A stretch of 64,000 bases of DNA from Luteibaculum oceani (lineage in GTDB: Bacteria; Bacteroidota; Bacteroidia; Flavobacteriales_D; Luteibaculaceae), in NCBI RefSeq assembly GCF_007995015.1, contig NZ_VORB01000006.1, positions 1 through 64,000 of the forward strand, written 5' to 3'. The translations under genes and the position numbers were made by a program. Of this stretch, positions 29,068 to 39,789 are shown in pieces (the stretch's first letter is position 1; every line of letters starts with the position of its first letter). Under the pieces are notes generated by a model. The model was given only the letters and a program-made list of their open reading frames with translations. It ran no database searches and had not been told where the DNA came from.

Positions 29068-30273
29068 ATGAAATTAGGTGTGATTAGAGAGGGGAAAACA
29101 CCCCCAGATAGAAGGGTGCCACTTTCTCCTAGACAATGTTGGCAAATTCAGGAAATTTGGCCTAAGGTCGAGATCGTTGTTCAAAGCAGCCCAATTAGAG
29201 CCTTTTCTGATGATGAATACACAAGCGCAGGGGTTAGGGTTGTAGATGATTGTAGCGACTGCGATGTATTACTAGGGGTTAAGGAAGTGCCTGTAAATCA
29301 GTTAATCCCTAATAAAACCTACTTCTTTTTTTCACACACCTTTAAAAAGCAAGAGTATAATAAAGGATTGCTTAAGGCTCTGCTCGATAAGAAAATTCGC
29401 CTGATAGATTATGAAGTTGTCACAGCAGAAGGCGGTAGAAGATTACTCGGGTTTGGTCGTTACGCAGGAATTGTAGGGGCTTATAATGCTTTTTACGCCT
29501 GGGGTGTAAGAACTGGGAATTACGAGCTAAAAAGAGCCCATGAATGTGCAGACCGGAAAGAATTGGAGCGCGAGCTTAAAAATGTGAAGCTTGATGCAAA
29601 ATTTAAAATGGTTTTAACCGGTGCTGGTAGGGTAGCGAAAGGAGCAATTGAGATACTTGAAGAAATTGGTATCAGGCAAGTAGAACCAGATGCTATTATA
29701 AATGAAACTTTCGATCACCCTGTATTTGCTCAGCTTCTTGTAACAGATTACAATAGAAGAGAGGACGGAAATGATTTCACTGCGGAGGATTTTTACAGGT
29801 ATCCGGTTGGCTATCAGAGTAATTTCATGCGATTTGCTAAGGTGTCTGACATGTATATTGCTTGTCATTATTGGGATAATAGAAGTCCATTTATATTCTC
29901 CAGGGAGGATGCCAAATCCGCAGATTTTAATGTGAAAGTTGTTGCGGATATATCTTGTGACATTGACTGTGCTGTGGCGTCAACATTACGGCCTTCAACT
30001 ATCTCAGACCCTCTTTATGGATATGATCCAAGGACAGAATCTGAAGTTGATTTTAATGATCAGAATGCCATCGGTGTGATGGCCGTTGATAATTTACCGT
30101 GTGAATTACCAAGGGATGCCAGTGAAGACTTTGGAGCGGAGTTGATGAACAATGTGCTACCTCATCTTTTTGAAGGAGATAATGAGGGAATAATTGAACG
30201 TGCTACTCAAACCACACTGGATGGTAATCTAACACCTCAATTTGCGTACCTAGAAGATTGGGTTAATTCCTAA
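29068..30273 (+). CDS. Saccharopine dehydrogenase-like (Lys1/alanine dehydrogenase superfamily)
   Basis: A 401-aa NAD-dependent oxidoreductase. The N-terminal domain looks like the alanine dehydrogenase/PNT fold (KLGVIREGKTPPDRRVPLSP) and the Rossmann motif is VLTGAGRVAKGAIEIL near residue 180. The best functional match I recall is the NAD-linked, lysine-forming saccharopine dehydrogenase of fungi. Bacterial members are often named only NAD(P)-dependent oxidoreductase. A lysine-related role here is an inference. The stop abuts the convergent rpe stop. Confidence 0.75.
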   Translation: MKLGVIREGKTPPDRRVPLSPRQCWQIQEIWPKVEIVVQSSPIRAFSDDEYTSAGVRVVDDCSDCDVLLGVKEVPVNQLIPNKTYFFFSHTFKKQEYNKGLLKALLDKKIRLIDYEVVTAEGGRRLLGFGRYAGIVGAYNAFYAWGVRTGNYELKRAHECADRKELERELKNVKLDAKFKMVLTGAGRVAKGAIEILEEIGIRQVEPDAIINETFDHPVFAQLLVTDYNRREDGNDFTAEDFYRYPVGYQSNFMRFAKVSDMYIACHYWDNRSPFIFSREDAKSADFNVKVVADISCDIDCAVASTLRPSTISDPLYGYDPRTESEVDFNDQNAIGVMAVDNLPCELPRDASEDFGAELMNNVLPHLFEGDNEGIIERATQTTLDGNLTPQFAYLEDWVNS

Positions 30274-30921
30274 CTAAACGTTTTTAAGAGCAGCCACTGT
30301 TGCTATAGGGTCCTGAGCTCCAAAAACTGAGCTTCCTGCCACCAGCACATTGGCTCCAGCGTCTACTAATTGTTTCGCATTTCCTAAACCGACACCGCCA
30401 TCAATTTCTATAAATAGATTGGGGTTTACCTCCTGTGCCATTCGTTTTAGTTCGGAGATCTTATTGTAGGTGTGTTCAATAAATTTCTGTCCGCCAAAAC
30501 CAGGGTTCACACTCATTAAACAAACTAAATCAATATCTGCTAGCGTATCCTTAAGCAGGCTTACAGGTGTGTGAGGATTTAATGCCACTCCCGCTTTCAT
30601 TCCTTCCTCCTTTATAGCTCCAATTGTTCTATGCAGGTGGGTGGAAGCCTCATAATGAACAGTTAGAATATCTGTACCTACGTTTTTAAAATCCTTGATA
30701 TAACGTTCGGGCTGAACGATCATAAGGTGTACATCGAAAACTTTTTTCTTGTGCTTTTGTAGAGATGAAATTACCGGCAACCCAAAGGAGATATTGGGGA
30801 CAAACACGCCATCCATTACATCCAGATGATACCAGTCTGCTTGAGAATTTTCAACGATATCAATTGCGTTTGATAGGTTGGCAAAATCAGCAGCGAGTAA
30901 TGATGGAGCAATAATTGGCAT
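30274..30921 (-). CDS. rpe: Ribulose-phosphate 3-epimerase
   Basis: Interconverts ribulose 5-phosphate and xylulose 5-phosphate in the pentose phosphate pathway. I start at the ATG of MPIIAPSLLAADF, giving 215 aa; the frame extends to 30963 but the extra part is not conserved. Motifs include WYHLDVMDGVFVPN (metal and catalytic Asp), HLMIVQPERYI and VNPGFGGQ (phosphate-binding). It lies downstream of the rpoD terminator. Confidence 0.96.
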   Translation of the reverse strand: MPIIAPSLLAADFANLSNAIDIVENSQADWYHLDVMDGVFVPNISFGLPVISSLQKHKKKVFDVHLMIVQPERYIKDFKNVGTDILTVHYEASTHLHRTIGAIKEEGMKAGVALNPHTPVSLLKDTLADIDLVCLMSVNPGFGGQKFIEHTYNKISELKRMAQEVNPNLFIEIDGGVGLGNAKQLVDAGANVLVAGSSVFGAQDPIATVAALKNV

Positions 30922-30953
30922 GGCAAATAATTTTTGACAAAGGTACAAACAAA

Positions 30954-30981
30954 AAAAGCCCAAAGAATCCTTTGGGCTTTT
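30954..30981 (-). terminator. Terminator of rpoD
   Basis: AAAAGCCCAAAG and CTTTGGGCTTTT form a 12-bp stem with a 4-nt loop, followed by further T residues on the minus strand. It lies 20 bases beyond the rpoD stop codon. Confidence 0.92.
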
Positions 30982-31000
30982 AATTCTACTCGGAAATTTC

Positions 31001-31870
31001 TTACCCGAGGTAAGACTTAAGTATTTTGCTTCTAGAAGTATGTTTCAATCTTCTAATTGCCTTTTCTTTAATCTGTCTAACACGTTCGCGAGTAAGATCG
31101 AATTTCTCTCCAATTTCCTCTAAGGTCATTGGGTGCTGTCCGCTTAATCCGAAGTAAAGACGAATAACATCAGCTTCTCTTGCAGTAAGGGTAGATAGAG
31201 CCCTATCTATCTCTTTTCGCAAAGAATCGTGCATAAGTTCTTGCTCTGGGCTAGGACTTTCTGCACTGCTAAGAACGTCGTACATGTTAGAGCTGGAGTC
31301 ATCGCCATCCTTAAGAGGCGCGTCCATAGAAACGTGTCTTCCTGCATTTCTAAGCGATTGCTTAACCTCATCTACAGACATGTCAAGAATCTCGGCAAGT
31401 TCTGCTGGAGTTGGAGCTCTCTCATATTTTTGCTCTAGCTCTGAGAATGCTTTATTCACCTTGTTAATAGATCCAATCTTATTAAGAGGAAGACGAACAA
31501 TTCTAGATTGCTCAGCTAAAGCTTGAAGGATAGATTGACGAATCCACCAAACAGCGTAAGAAATAAATTTAAATCCACGAGTTTCATCGAAACGTTGAGC
31601 GGCTTTAATGAGTCCCAGGTTCCCTTCGTTGATAAGGTCAGGAAGTGTTAAACCTTGATTTTGATACTGCTTAGAAACCGAAACAACAAATCGCAAGTTG
31701 GCTTTGGTAAGTTTTTCGAGGGCCGCCTGGTCACCTTTCTTAATTCTACGAGCTAATTCTACTTCTTCTTCTGCAGTAATTAACTCAACTTTACCAATTT
31801 CCTGAAGGTATTTATCCAAAGACGCCGTTTCGCGATTGGTTACCTGTTTTACAATTTTCAGCTGCCTCAT
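31001..31870 (-). CDS. rpoD: Primary RNA polymerase sigma factor (short Bacteroidota type)
   Basis: The 289-aa housekeeping sigma factor lacks region 1.1, as in Bacteroidota. Region 2 has [10 protein letters not shown] and LPLNKI, region 3 follows, and region 4 has [10 protein letters not shown]-like [18 protein letters not shown]. It recognises the TAnnTTTG -7 and TTG -33 elements noted elsewhere in the window. A strong terminator lies downstream. It is the only gene in its transcript. Confidence 0.96.
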   Translation of the reverse strand: MRQLKIVKQVTNRETASLDKYLQEIGKVELITAEEEVELARRIKKGDQAALEKLTKANLRFVVSVSKQYQNQGLTLPDLINEGNLGLIKAAQRFDETRGFKFISYAVWWIRQSILQALAEQSRIVRLPLNKIGSINKVNKAFSELEQKYERAPTPAELAEILDMSVDEVKQSLRNAGRHVSMDAPLKDGDDSSSNMYDVLSSAESPSPEQELMHDSLRKEIDRALSTLTAREADVIRLYFGLSGQHPMTLEEIGEKFDLTRERVRQIKEKAIRRLKHTSRSKILKSYLG

Positions 31871-31932
31871 TTAAGGGTATTTAATTTGTTTAAGGCCAAA
31901 GGCCTAGCAAAAGTTATTATTTGGGTTTGGAA

Positions 31933-31956
31933 AGGGCGCTTGGGAATTAGCGCCCT
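31933..31956 (-). terminator. Probable terminator of pnp
   Basis: AGGGCGCT (31933-31940) and AGCGCCCT (31949-31956) form a perfect 8-bp stem around an 8-nt loop, 28 bases beyond the pnp stop. On the minus strand it is followed by TTTCC only, so the T-tract is weak. Confidence 0.65.
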
Positions 31957-31983
31957 ATCAATAACGGAATAATAGCAATCTTG

Positions 31984-34131
31984 TTACGCTTCCTTCTTCT
32001 CAGGTTTAGGAAGTAATACCTTTCTAGAAAGTTTAAGCTTTCCAGACTTAGGATCTTTCCCTAAAACTTTAACTTCTACCTGGTCGTTTTCATTGAAAAC
32101 GTCTTTTACATTTTCAATTTTCTCCCAAGCAATTTCTGAGATATGAAGTAATCCATCTGTTCCTGGAACTAATTCCACGAATGCACCGTAAGGCATGATG
32201 GCTTTAACTTTTCCTTTAAATGTCTCTCCAACTTCAATTACACGTGGAATAGCAATGCTCTTGATCTTGTTCACTGCTTTATCCATGCTCTCCTTGTTGT
32301 TAGAAACAACCTGCACTAATCCTTTGTTGTTTACTTCTTCGATAACAACGGTAGCACCAGATTCATTTTGAATTTCCTGGATAATCTTACCACCTGGTCC
32401 AATAACAGCACCTATATTTTCCTTAGGAATTTCGAAGCTTACGATTCTTGGAGCATGCTCCTTATAATCTTCTCTTGGTTGGTCGATTGTTTTAAGGAGT
32501 TCATTAAGGATATGAAGTCTTCCTGCTTTAGACTGCTCAAGAGCATCTTCTAAAATTTGGTAGTTAAGACCTTCAATTTTAATATCCATCTGACAAGCAG
32601 TGATTCCTTTCGTAGTACCACATACTTTAAAGTCCATATCTCCTAGGTGATCCTCATCTCCAAGAATATCGCTAAGAACGGCGTATTTACTTCCATCTTT
32701 ATTGGTAATAAGACCCATTGCGATACCAGAAACTGGGTTTTTCATCTTAACACCACCGTCCATTAATGCTAGGGTTCCAGCACATACAGTAGCCATAGAA
32801 GAAGAACCATTAGATTCTAAAATATCAGAAACTAAACGGATGGTATATGGATTGTCGTTACCACCTGGAACCATGTTTTTAAGAGCACGCATGGCTAGGT
32901 TACCATGTCCAATTTCTCTACGTCCAGGACCTCTGTTAGGTCTAGCTTCACCTGTTGAAAAAGCAGGGAAGTTGTAGTGAAGAAGGAAACGGTCAGATCC
33001 CGTTTTAATTACGGTATCAATCGATTGTTCGTCTAATTTAGAACCAAGTGTTAACGAAGTTAAGGATTGAGTTTCTCCACGAGTAAACACAGCAGAACCG
33101 TGAGTTCCTGGTAGGTAATCTACTTCACACCAAATAGGTCTAATTTCATCAAGCTTTCTTCCATCAAGACGCTTTCTTTCTTCAAGAACAACATCTCTTA
33201 CACCTTCTTTCTCAACCTTACCGAAGTATTGTTTTAAAAGGAATGCATTTTCAGCTTTTTCCTCATCTGAAAGCGTTTCAAGGAAAGCTTCTCTAATTTC
33301 GGTGAATCTTCTCTTGCGCTCTTCTTTGATAGCAATTCCTGAAGCTGCTACCTCTTTTACCTTATCGTAGCAAAAGTTGCGAATTGCTTCGAAAAGTTCT
33401 GGGTTCGACTTTTCGTGGTTGTACTCTCTTTTAGGGAAGGCGTTAGGAACTTCCTTTGCTAATTCTTCCTGAGCGATACATTGATCAATAATTACTTTGT
33501 GAGCGGCCTTAATTGCCTCAAGCATTTCTGCTTCAGAAATTTCAAGCATCTCACCTTCCACCATGGTAATGCTGTCTTTTGAACCAGCAATAATCATGTC
33601 GATGTCTGAGTTTTCCAATTGTTCATCAGATGGGTTAATGATAAACTCACCATTAACTCTTCCAACTTTTACTTCAGAAATAGGACCGTGGAAAGGAATA
33701 TCAGAAACTGAAATTGCAGCTGATGCCGCAAAACCAGCAAGGCTATCTGGGCTTACAGTAGGATCGTATGATAAAAGGCTTACCATTACCTGAGTTTCCG
33801 CGTGGAAATCACTAGGAAACATTGGTCTTAAAGCTCTATCTATTAATCTAGATACTAATACTTCTGCATCTGAAGGCTTAGCTTCACGCTTAAAGAATCC
33901 ACCAGGGAATCTACCGGCAGCAGAAAATTTTTCGCGGTAATCAACGGTTAATGGAAGGAAATCAACATCCTCTTTTGCTTCTTTGTTAGCTACAACTGTA
34001 GCAAGTAGCATGGTATCTCCACAACGAAGTACGATGGATCCGTCTGCTTGTTTTGCTAAAATTCCTGTTTCAATTGTAACCGGTTTGCCATTTGGCATCT
34101 CTACGGTTTTCGAAAATCCGGTAGGCTTCAT
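31984..34131 (-). CDS. pnp: Polyribonucleotide nucleotidyltransferase
   Basis: Phosphorolytic 3'-to-5' RNA exonuclease of the degradosome. At 715 aa it is full length: two RNase PH domains separated by an alpha-helical linker, then a KH domain with [18 protein letters not shown] (about residues 555-590) and an S1 domain ([15 protein letters not shown]). The start ATG opens [15 protein letters not shown]. It is separated from rpsO by a strong terminator, unlike the rpsO-pnp cotranscription of E. coli. Confidence 0.97.
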   Translation of the reverse strand: MKPTGFSKTVEMPNGKPVTIETGILAKQADGSIVLRCGDTMLLATVVANKEAKEDVDFLPLTVDYREKFSAAGRFPGGFFKREAKPSDAEVLVSRLIDRALRPMFPSDFHAETQVMVSLLSYDPTVSPDSLAGFAASAAISVSDIPFHGPISEVKVGRVNGEFIINPSDEQLENSDIDMIIAGSKDSITMVEGEMLEISEAEMLEAIKAAHKVIIDQCIAQEELAKEVPNAFPKREYNHEKSNPELFEAIRNFCYDKVKEVAASGIAIKEERKRRFTEIREAFLETLSDEEKAENAFLLKQYFGKVEKEGVRDVVLEERKRLDGRKLDEIRPIWCEVDYLPGTHGSAVFTRGETQSLTSLTLGSKLDEQSIDTVIKTGSDRFLLHYNFPAFSTGEARPNRGPGRREIGHGNLAMRALKNMVPGGNDNPYTIRLVSDILESNGSSSMATVCAGTLALMDGGVKMKNPVSGIAMGLITNKDGSKYAVLSDILGDEDHLGDMDFKVCGTTKGITACQMDIKIEGLNYQILEDALEQSKAGRLHILNELLKTIDQPREDYKEHAPRIVSFEIPKENIGAVIGPGGKIIQEIQNESGATVVIEEVNNKGLVQVVSNNKESMDKAVNKIKSIAIPRVIEVGETFKGKVKAIMPYGAFVELVPGTDGLLHISEIAWEKIENVKDVFNENDQVEVKVLGKDPKSGKLKLSRKVLLPKPEKKEA

Positions 34132-34172
34132 TTACTTATTTTTTTCTCTGTGTATATATGTGTATGTAACAC

Positions 34173-34205
34173 AAAAAGGGGCAAACCAATTCGATGCCCC
34201 TTTTT
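34173..34205 (-). terminator. Terminator between rpsO and pnp
   Basis: AAAAAGGGGCA (34173-34183) and TGCCCCTTTTT (34195-34205) form an 11-bp stem with an 11-nt loop. A run of T follows on the minus strand, 33 bases beyond the rpsO stop. It uncouples pnp from rpsO transcription. Confidence 0.88.
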
Positions 34206-34238
34206 GTTATAAAATTATATGTAATTCCTTAATCAAGC

Positions 34239-34508
34239 TTATTTTCTGATGCCCAATTTAGCAATAATTGCACGATAACGCTGAATGTCTTTTTTCTTAA
34301 GGTAATCTAGTAAAGATCTTCTCTTACCTACTAAATCTAAAAGAGCTTTTTGAGTTCTAAAGTCCTTTTTGTTGTTCTTAAGGTGACCTGTTAGGTGCTT
34401 AATTCTGTGTGTGAATAGAGCGATTTGCCCTTCAGTTGAACCGGTATCTTTCTCAGACTTACCGTGTTCTTTAAAAATTTCTTGTTTTACTTCTGTAGTT
34501 AGATACAT
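34239..34508 (-). CDS. rpsO: Ribosomal protein S15
   Basis: An 89-aa 30S subunit protein that binds 16S rRNA early in assembly. The helical core [18 protein letters not shown] and the basic [13 protein letters not shown] are diagnostic. Length is normal. It has its own candidate promoter 38-45 bases upstream and a terminator downstream. Confidence 0.98.
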   Translation of the reverse strand: MYLTTEVKQEIFKEHGKSEKDTGSTEGQIALFTHRIKHLTGHLKNNKKDFRTQKALLDLVGKRRSLLDYLKKKDIQRYRAIIAKLGIRK

Positions 34509-34545
34509 GCCAAAACTATTTCGTGAATGTTATGTATTAGGCCCG

Positions 34546-34553
34546 CAAAGGTA
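34546..34553 (-). promoter_or_regulatory. Candidate -7 box for rpsO
   Basis: The minus strand reads TACCTTTG followed by CGGGC, matching TAnnTTTG, and lies 38 bases before the rpsO start. The 5' leader would be about 30 nt. No clear -33 TTG was seen. Confidence 0.45.
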
Positions 34554-34567
34554 ATCTAATTTTCTTA

Positions 34568-35413
34568 TTATCCTTGGAAAAAGCGAATTTGCTGTGCAAG
34601 TTTTTCCTTTAAGTCGTCTCTGGATACAATAAAATCAAGGAATCCGTGCTCCAACAAAAATTCTGAAGTTTGGAAGCCTTCTGGTAAATCTTTACCAATT
34701 GTTTCCTTTACAACCCTTGGTCCCGCAAATCCGATTAGTGCTTTTGGTTCGGCAATGTTAATGTCTCCAAGCATTGCAAATGAAGCAGTAACACCTCCTG
34801 TAGTTGGGTTTGTTAATACCGAAATGTATGGTAGTTGCGCCTTAGCAAGCAGTGTAAGCTTGGCACTGGTTTTTGCCATTTGCATTAGCGAAAATCCAGC
34901 TTCCATCATTCGTGCACCCCCCGACTTTGATATCATAATGAAAGGTGCATTTAACTCAATGGCTTTGTCTATGGCGAGGGAAATTTTTTCTCCTACCACA
35001 GATCCCATCGATCCCCCAATGAATTTAAAATCCATTGCTGCAACAACAGCGTCGCTTTGTTCAATTTTACCGTGTGCGGTTCTTACAGCATCCTTTAACC
35101 CAGTTTTTTTAATTGTAGCCTGGATTCTATCGGTATATTTTTTGGTGTCCTCGAAGTTAAGTGGGTCTGCTGAAGTGATTTCTGCATTAAACTCGGTGAA
35201 ATCTCCGTTATCAAATAATAAGTCGAAATAACCGATTGCGTCTAGGCGATCGTGGTAACCACAAGATTCACATACGTGTTTGTTTTTACCGTGATCCTCA
35301 GAAGAAACCACATGACTACACTCTTTACATTTCCACCACAGTCCTTCAGGGGTTTCCTTCTTCTCGGTGGTAGATGTGGTAATTCCTCTTTTAATTCTTT
35401 TAAACCAACCCAT
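34568..35413 (-). CDS. accD: Acetyl-CoA carboxylase carboxyltransferase beta subunit
   Basis: Forms, with AccA, the carboxyltransferase that makes malonyl-CoA for fatty-acid synthesis. The zinc ribbon is visible as Cys29-x2-Cys32 and Cys48-x2-Cys51. The body has IGGSMGSVVGEKISLAID and the acyl-CoA-binding GGARMMEAGFSLMQMAK, as expected. It is 281 aa. It begins 11 bases after the class I aldolase gene and may share its transcript. Confidence 0.97.
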   Translation of the reverse strand: MGWFKRIKRGITTSTTEKKETPEGLWWKCKECSHVVSSEDHGKNKHVCESCGYHDRLDAIGYFDLLFDNGDFTEFNAEITSADPLNFEDTKKYTDRIQATIKKTGLKDAVRTAHGKIEQSDAVVAAMDFKFIGGSMGSVVGEKISLAIDKAIELNAPFIMISKSGGARMMEAGFSLMQMAKTSAKLTLLAKAQLPYISVLTNPTTGGVTASFAMLGDINIAEPKALIGFAGPRVVKETIGKDLPEGFQTSEFLLEHGFLDFIVSRDDLKEKLAQQIRFFQG

Positions 35414-35424
35414 AAAATGTTGTT

Positions 35425-36483
35425 TTAAGCAACGGTTATTCCAGGTTCAAGATACACATCTTGAATGGCATTTAGAATTTCAATTCCTTCGTTCATTGGC
35501 TTCTGGAAAGCTTTTCTTCCAGAAATAAGCCCCTGACCACCGGCACGTTTGTTAATAACTGCTGTGGTAACTGCTTCGGCTAAGTCAGTAGATCCTGCAG
35601 ATGCTCCACCCGAGTTAATCAATCCTGCACGTCCCATGTAACAGTTTGCTACTTGGTATCTGCATAAATCAATTGGATTGTCGCTTGTAAGTTTATCGTA
35701 AACTGCTTTATGCGTTTTCCCGAATTTAATAGCGTTGTATCCACCGTTAAGGGTTGGAAGTTTTTGCTTAATGATATCCGCCTGAATGGTAACACCAAGG
35801 TGATTCGCTTGAGCAGTGATATCTGTTGCCGTATGGTAATCTACTCCGTCTTTTTTGAAGTCGCTATTTCTTAGGTAACACCAAAGAATGGTAGCCATAC
35901 CTAATTCGTGAGCTCTTTCAAACGCCTCGGCAACCTCAATTATTTGTCTCGAAGATTCTTCAGATCCAAAATATATAGTAGCACCAACCGCAGCAGCACC
36001 CATGTTGTAAGCTTCTTCAATAGATCCAAACATAATTTGGTCGAAGCTGTTAGGGTAGCTTAATAACTCATTGTGATTAATCTTTACAATGAATGGGATC
36101 TTATGAGCATACTTTCTAGAGCATGAAGCAAGCGCTCCGTAAGTAGAAGCTACAGCGTTACATCCTCCCTCGATAGCAAGCTTTACAATATTTTCTGGGT
36201 CGAAATATATTGGGTTAGGTGCAAAAGATGCTCCACCTGAATGCTCAATTCCTTGATCTACAGGTAAAATGGATACATAACCAGTATTTGCTAACCTACC
36301 ATGACTGTAGATGCGTTGAAGATTTGCTAAAACGCGATTGTTTCTATTGGTCTGCATGAATATCCTGTCTGTAAAATCAGGTCCAGGAAGGTGTAACATG
36401 CTTTTATCAATCGTTGTACAAGTGTGGTTTAATAACGCTTCTGCGTTATCACCTAAAAGACTTTCTATTTTGCTCAAAGCCAT
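35425..36483 (-). CDS. fbaB: Class I (DhnA-type) fructose-bisphosphate aldolase
   Basis: Schiff-base aldolase of glycolysis and gluconeogenesis, of the DhnA/FbaB group rather than the zinc class II type. I start at the ATG of [13 protein letters not shown] (352 aa); the frame continues to 36534 without conservation. Motifs include [35 protein letters not shown] and [14 protein letters not shown]. The same position precedes accD by 11 bases, so cotranscription is likely. Confidence 0.92.
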   Translation of the reverse strand: MALSKIESLLGDNAEALLNHTCTTIDKSMLHLPGPDFTDRIFMQTNRNNRVLANLQRIYSHGRLANTGYVSILPVDQGIEHSGGASFAPNPIYFDPENIVKLAIEGGCNAVASTYGALASCSRKYAHKIPFIVKINHNELLSYPNSFDQIMFGSIEEAYNMGAAAVGATIYFGSEESSRQIIEVAEAFERAHELGMATILWCYLRNSDFKKDGVDYHTATDITAQANHLGVTIQADIIKQKLPTLNGGYNAIKFGKTHKAVYDKLTSDNPIDLCRYQVANCYMGRAGLINSGGASAGSTDLAEAVTTAVINKRAGGQGLISGRKAFQKPMNEGIEILNAIQDVYLEPGITVA

Positions 36484-36543
36484 ACCGAGGATTGTCAATT
36501 TCTTAAACGCGACAAAACTATAAAAATATGCCAACAGAATTGA

Positions 36544-39039
36544 TTAGAATGGATAACCAATACCGATATTGAAGTTTAAATTACTTCGGTATCCTCTAAT
36601 GGCATTATCACCCGACAGGTTGTTTCTTTGGTTAAACCGTTGAACGATACTGTTATACTTGGTTTTTTCTTGGTAAAACCAACGTTCGTTTTCAGGCAAA
36701 GTTGGATCGCGAAGTGGATAACCTAAATCGAAGCGGATGATGAAAAAATCGAAATCCAAACGCAAACCAAAGCCTGTTCCTATGGCTAGGTCGTTATAGA
36801 ATCGAGTGTCAAACTCCGTACCTTCTCTGTTTGCTCGTTCCTTAAATACCCAAATATTACCCGCATCTAGGAAAATGGCGGCTTCTAAAAATGAAACCAA
36901 ATCGAATCGGTACTCCACATTTCCTTCGATTTTTATTTCTCCAATTCTATTTAGGAAGCCAGAAAAGGAATTGGTATCCAGGTAACTTCCTGGCCCTAAG
37001 GTTCTCGCCTGCCACGCACGGATACCATTACTACCCCCAGCGAAAAAACTCTTTTCAAAAGGTAAGGCATCTAGGTTTTCAAGTGGCTTGGCAGCCCCAA
37101 TAAATAATCGAGTTGCTAAGGTTTGATCAAAGCGGTTGTAGTGGTAGTATCTAAAATCATTTTCTACCGATAAATATTGGGCATAAGTAATTCCAAATAA
37201 TTGGTAGGTGCTCGCTTTGCGATGGTTATCGTTAAATAATCCCGCAAGACCTCTAAATGTATTACCCGCTCCTTCAACCTTTACTCTGTTATACCACCCG
37301 TGGTTACTGTTCTTGGATTTAATCTGTCGATAGGTGAAAATGTAGGAAGAAGCTAGGATTACCTGATCGCTATAGGTGTTATTTAAGAATGGGTTGTTAA
37401 GCGCATCAAGACGATCTTGGAGCGAATTGCTTAATTGGGCATTAACAAAAGAAATATCTATTGGGGTTACTCGATGTAGTTTTTGAGGTGTTTCCAGCCA
37501 AAAGTATCCAAAGGTTAATTTGGTGGCTCGTCTAAAAAAGTCGTCGTTTTTTAAAAGATTGTATGTGGCTGTTACCTGGGTTTGAGGGCGATTAGATTTA
37601 GCAAACTTGCTTTGAGAAATGGGTAGTAAAAACCTCGGAAAGGTAAGTTGTAATCTCGGGCCGAACTCCACCGTGTTAAAGAAGTTATCGGTATTGGTAC
37701 TATCACTTAAGAAAAATGGTTCAAGTCCCCCAGATAAGGACAATCTAAGTGTCTCGCCATTTTTAAAGGCATTTATCCGCGAAAGCGATACACTTCCATT
37801 AACTCCGAAGTTGAAGTTTGTGACATTCTGATTTTCGTCGTTCTGCCCCGAGTAGGCTCTGGTTTCCAAACGCGTTTCAACCGAAAAAGTGTGTCGCTTT
37901 AAAGGGTTGAGGTAGATGTATGCATCCAGAAGTTCGTTCTCATTATTTGTCTGGGGTTGCTGGTATTCGAAATCGATATTTACCGACCTATATAACCCCA
38001 TATCATTTAGACTTTTATAGGTGTCCGTGATATCTTGAGCTATGTATAAGCCCTTGTTTATAAAGACTTTGGTTGGAAGAAGTTTGGGGTTTATCCTAAG
38101 GGGTTTGTTGTAAATTATTGATGACTTTTCCAGGCGTATGGTATCCGAGAATGAGTTGGTCTGGAAAATGTTGTAATTGGGATAGATATAGATTTTGTCT
38201 ATTCGGTAGCGGGTATGAACTTGATCTACCTTTTCTCCATTGGGTTCTGTTTTTACGGGGTTGAGGATTCTTGCATTGATATGAACTGTATGGTCACCAA
38301 AAGCACTGTCCACCCTAAATTTTATGTAGTTCTTTTTAAAGTCGAAAAAGCCTTGATTTTGAAAGCAAGTGGCGATTTGTTTTCGAAGGTCGTCGAGCTT
38401 CTTATAATCGTATTTTTCACCCTCAATCGGGATCCATTTTATCGTAGACTTCTTAAAAATGTTTTCCAATCTAGGATCTAGAAAATTGTAATTTAAACTA
38501 GCAACTATATAGGGTTCCTCGGGCTCTACCCTATATTTTAAAATCACCTTTTTCTTATTTCTCAGGGGATTTAAAAAGCTAAAAAAGTTTTTGGGATCTT
38601 GTTGGTTGTTGTATATGATGCTGTCTTTAACCGTTCCCTTAAAATATCCGTGTTGGAATAGAAAGCGCTCCATTTGTTCAACGGTTTTAGCCGTTTCGGT
38701 GGAGTCGTAAATAACAGGTTTTTCGCCTATTCTTCGAAGCCAAGATTTGAATTTACCCTCTTGATTTTTACCCAACCCTAGATTGTAAAGTCTAAGGTGC
38801 ATAGACCAGATAAGAAAAGTCTTTCGGTTGGGTTTTTGCCGGATTAAATCCTTTAGCTCATCACTGTCGATATCGGGTTTTCCAGCGATTTCAAGCTTGT
38901 TCTTTTTAAGCAGATATTCGTTTTCTCCCAGTCTTCGGGTGGATTTACAACCAACTGAAACTGCAAATACCGAAATAAGCAGCAGCCACCATGTAGCTTT
39001 TAGGCCATTTATTCTATGTATTTTTCCGGCTTGAATCAA
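36544..39039 (-). CDS. TamL-type outer-membrane assembly lipoprotein (BamA/TamA superfamily)
   Basis: An Omp85-type protein likely to insert barrel proteins or move lipids at the outer membrane. The start is uncertain: a TTG at 39039 leaves 9 bases before the divergent methyltransferase ATG, and a longer TTG frame begins at 39072. From 39039 the signal ends in the lipobox SVGC at Cys31. Then come POTRA-like repeats (GENEYLLKKNKLEI) and a 16-strand barrel ending GIGYPF, with the RGF-like FFAGGSNGIRAWQARTLGPG. Lipidated Omp85 proteins of this kind are typical of Bacteroidota. Confidence 0.87.
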   Translation of the reverse strand: MIQAGKIHRINGLKATWWLLLISVFAVSVGCKSTRRLGENEYLLKKNKLEIAGKPDIDSDELKDLIRQKPNRKTFLIWSMHLRLYNLGLGKNQEGKFKSWLRRIGEKPVIYDSTETAKTVEQMERFLFQHGYFKGTVKDSIIYNNQQDPKNFFSFLNPLRNKKKVILKYRVEPEEPYIVASLNYNFLDPRLENIFKKSTIKWIPIEGEKYDYKKLDDLRKQIATCFQNQGFFDFKKNYIKFRVDSAFGDHTVHINARILNPVKTEPNGEKVDQVHTRYRIDKIYIYPNYNIFQTNSFSDTIRLEKSSIIYNKPLRINPKLLPTKVFINKGLYIAQDITDTYKSLNDMGLYRSVNIDFEYQQPQTNNENELLDAYIYLNPLKRHTFSVETRLETRAYSGQNDENQNVTNFNFGVNGSVSLSRINAFKNGETLRLSLSGGLEPFFLSDSTNTDNFFNTVEFGPRLQLTFPRFLLPISQSKFAKSNRPQTQVTATYNLLKNDDFFRRATKLTFGYFWLETPQKLHRVTPIDISFVNAQLSNSLQDRLDALNNPFLNNTYSDQVILASSYIFTYRQIKSKNSNHGWYNRVKVEGAGNTFRGLAGLFNDNHRKASTYQLFGITYAQYLSVENDFRYYHYNRFDQTLATRLFIGAAKPLENLDALPFEKSFFAGGSNGIRAWQARTLGPGSYLDTNSFSGFLNRIGEIKIEGNVEYRFDLVSFLEAAIFLDAGNIWVFKERANREGTEFDTRFYNDLAIGTGFGLRLDFDFFIIRFDLGYPLRDPTLPENERWFYQEKTKYNSIVQRFNQRNNLSGDNAIRGYRSNLNFNIGIGYPF

Positions 39040-39048
39040 GAATACAGT

Positions 39049-39789
39049 ATGACAACAATTTCTTTGCAGCAAAGTAAATTAATAAAGCGACTTTCTTTAA
39101 AAAAGTATAGAAAAACGGAGGGGCTTTTTATAGCTGAGGGTAGGAAATTGTTAAAAGAATTTGTTGATCACAATCCAAAGGCCATTTCCCATGTATACAT
39201 AAGCGAGGAGGAATTTGCTAAAAATGGACATTGGCTGGAAGGGTTTTCTAAATCCATTCATTCAGAAAAGGACATCGCAAAACACAGCCAACTCAAGACC
39301 AGTCCAGGGATAATTTGTTTGATTCATATTCCTGATACTCCTCCAATTATTAAGGAAGGGTGGACTTTGGTTTTAGATGGAGTTAGTGATCCTGGAAACG
39401 TAGGTAGTATTATAAGAATAGCCGATTGGTTTGGAATTAATCAGGTAGTGTGTACCCTTGAAACTGCTGATTGTTTTAATATAAAAGTGGTGCAATCTAC
39501 CATGGGAAGTTTGGCCAGGGTAGTGCCAAGTTACCGAGGAAATGGTGAAATAGAATCCTGGCTTAAAGAGGATGAAAGGATCGTCTTTAAAGCAGAAATG
39601 GAAGGCGAATCCGTTTTTAAAACCTCTTTTCCTTCACAAGGAATTTTATTGATGGGTAGCGAATCGCATGGGGTTGGGGAATTATTCCAGAACCTTGGGG
39701 AGTCTGTTACAATTCCTAGATTTGGTAAGGCCGAAAGCCTAAATGTAGGAGTGGCTACTGGAATTATTTGCTCACATATTTTCCGTTAA
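39049..39789 (+). CDS. TrmH/SpoU-family RNA 2'-O-methyltransferase
   Basis: A knotted SPOUT methyltransferase that methylates ribose in rRNA or tRNA. I start at the ATG of MTTISLQQ (246 aa). The N-terminus has the substrate-binding domain of the RlmB/TrmH type, and the C-terminus has LDGVSDPGNVGSIIRIADWF, LLMGSESHGVG and IPRFGKAESLNVGVA, the knot motifs. Its exact target is unknown. The end overlaps the convergent FAD gene by 18 bases. Confidence 0.92.
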   Translation: MTTISLQQSKLIKRLSLKKYRKTEGLFIAEGRKLLKEFVDHNPKAISHVYISEEEFAKNGHWLEGFSKSIHSEKDIAKHSQLKTSPGIICLIHIPDTPPIIKEGWTLVLDGVSDPGNVGSIIRIADWFGINQVVCTLETADCFNIKVVQSTMGSLARVVPSYRGNGEIESWLKEDERIVFKAEMEGESVFKTSFPSQGILLMGSESHGVGELFQNLGESVTIPRFGKAESLNVGVATGIICSHIFR

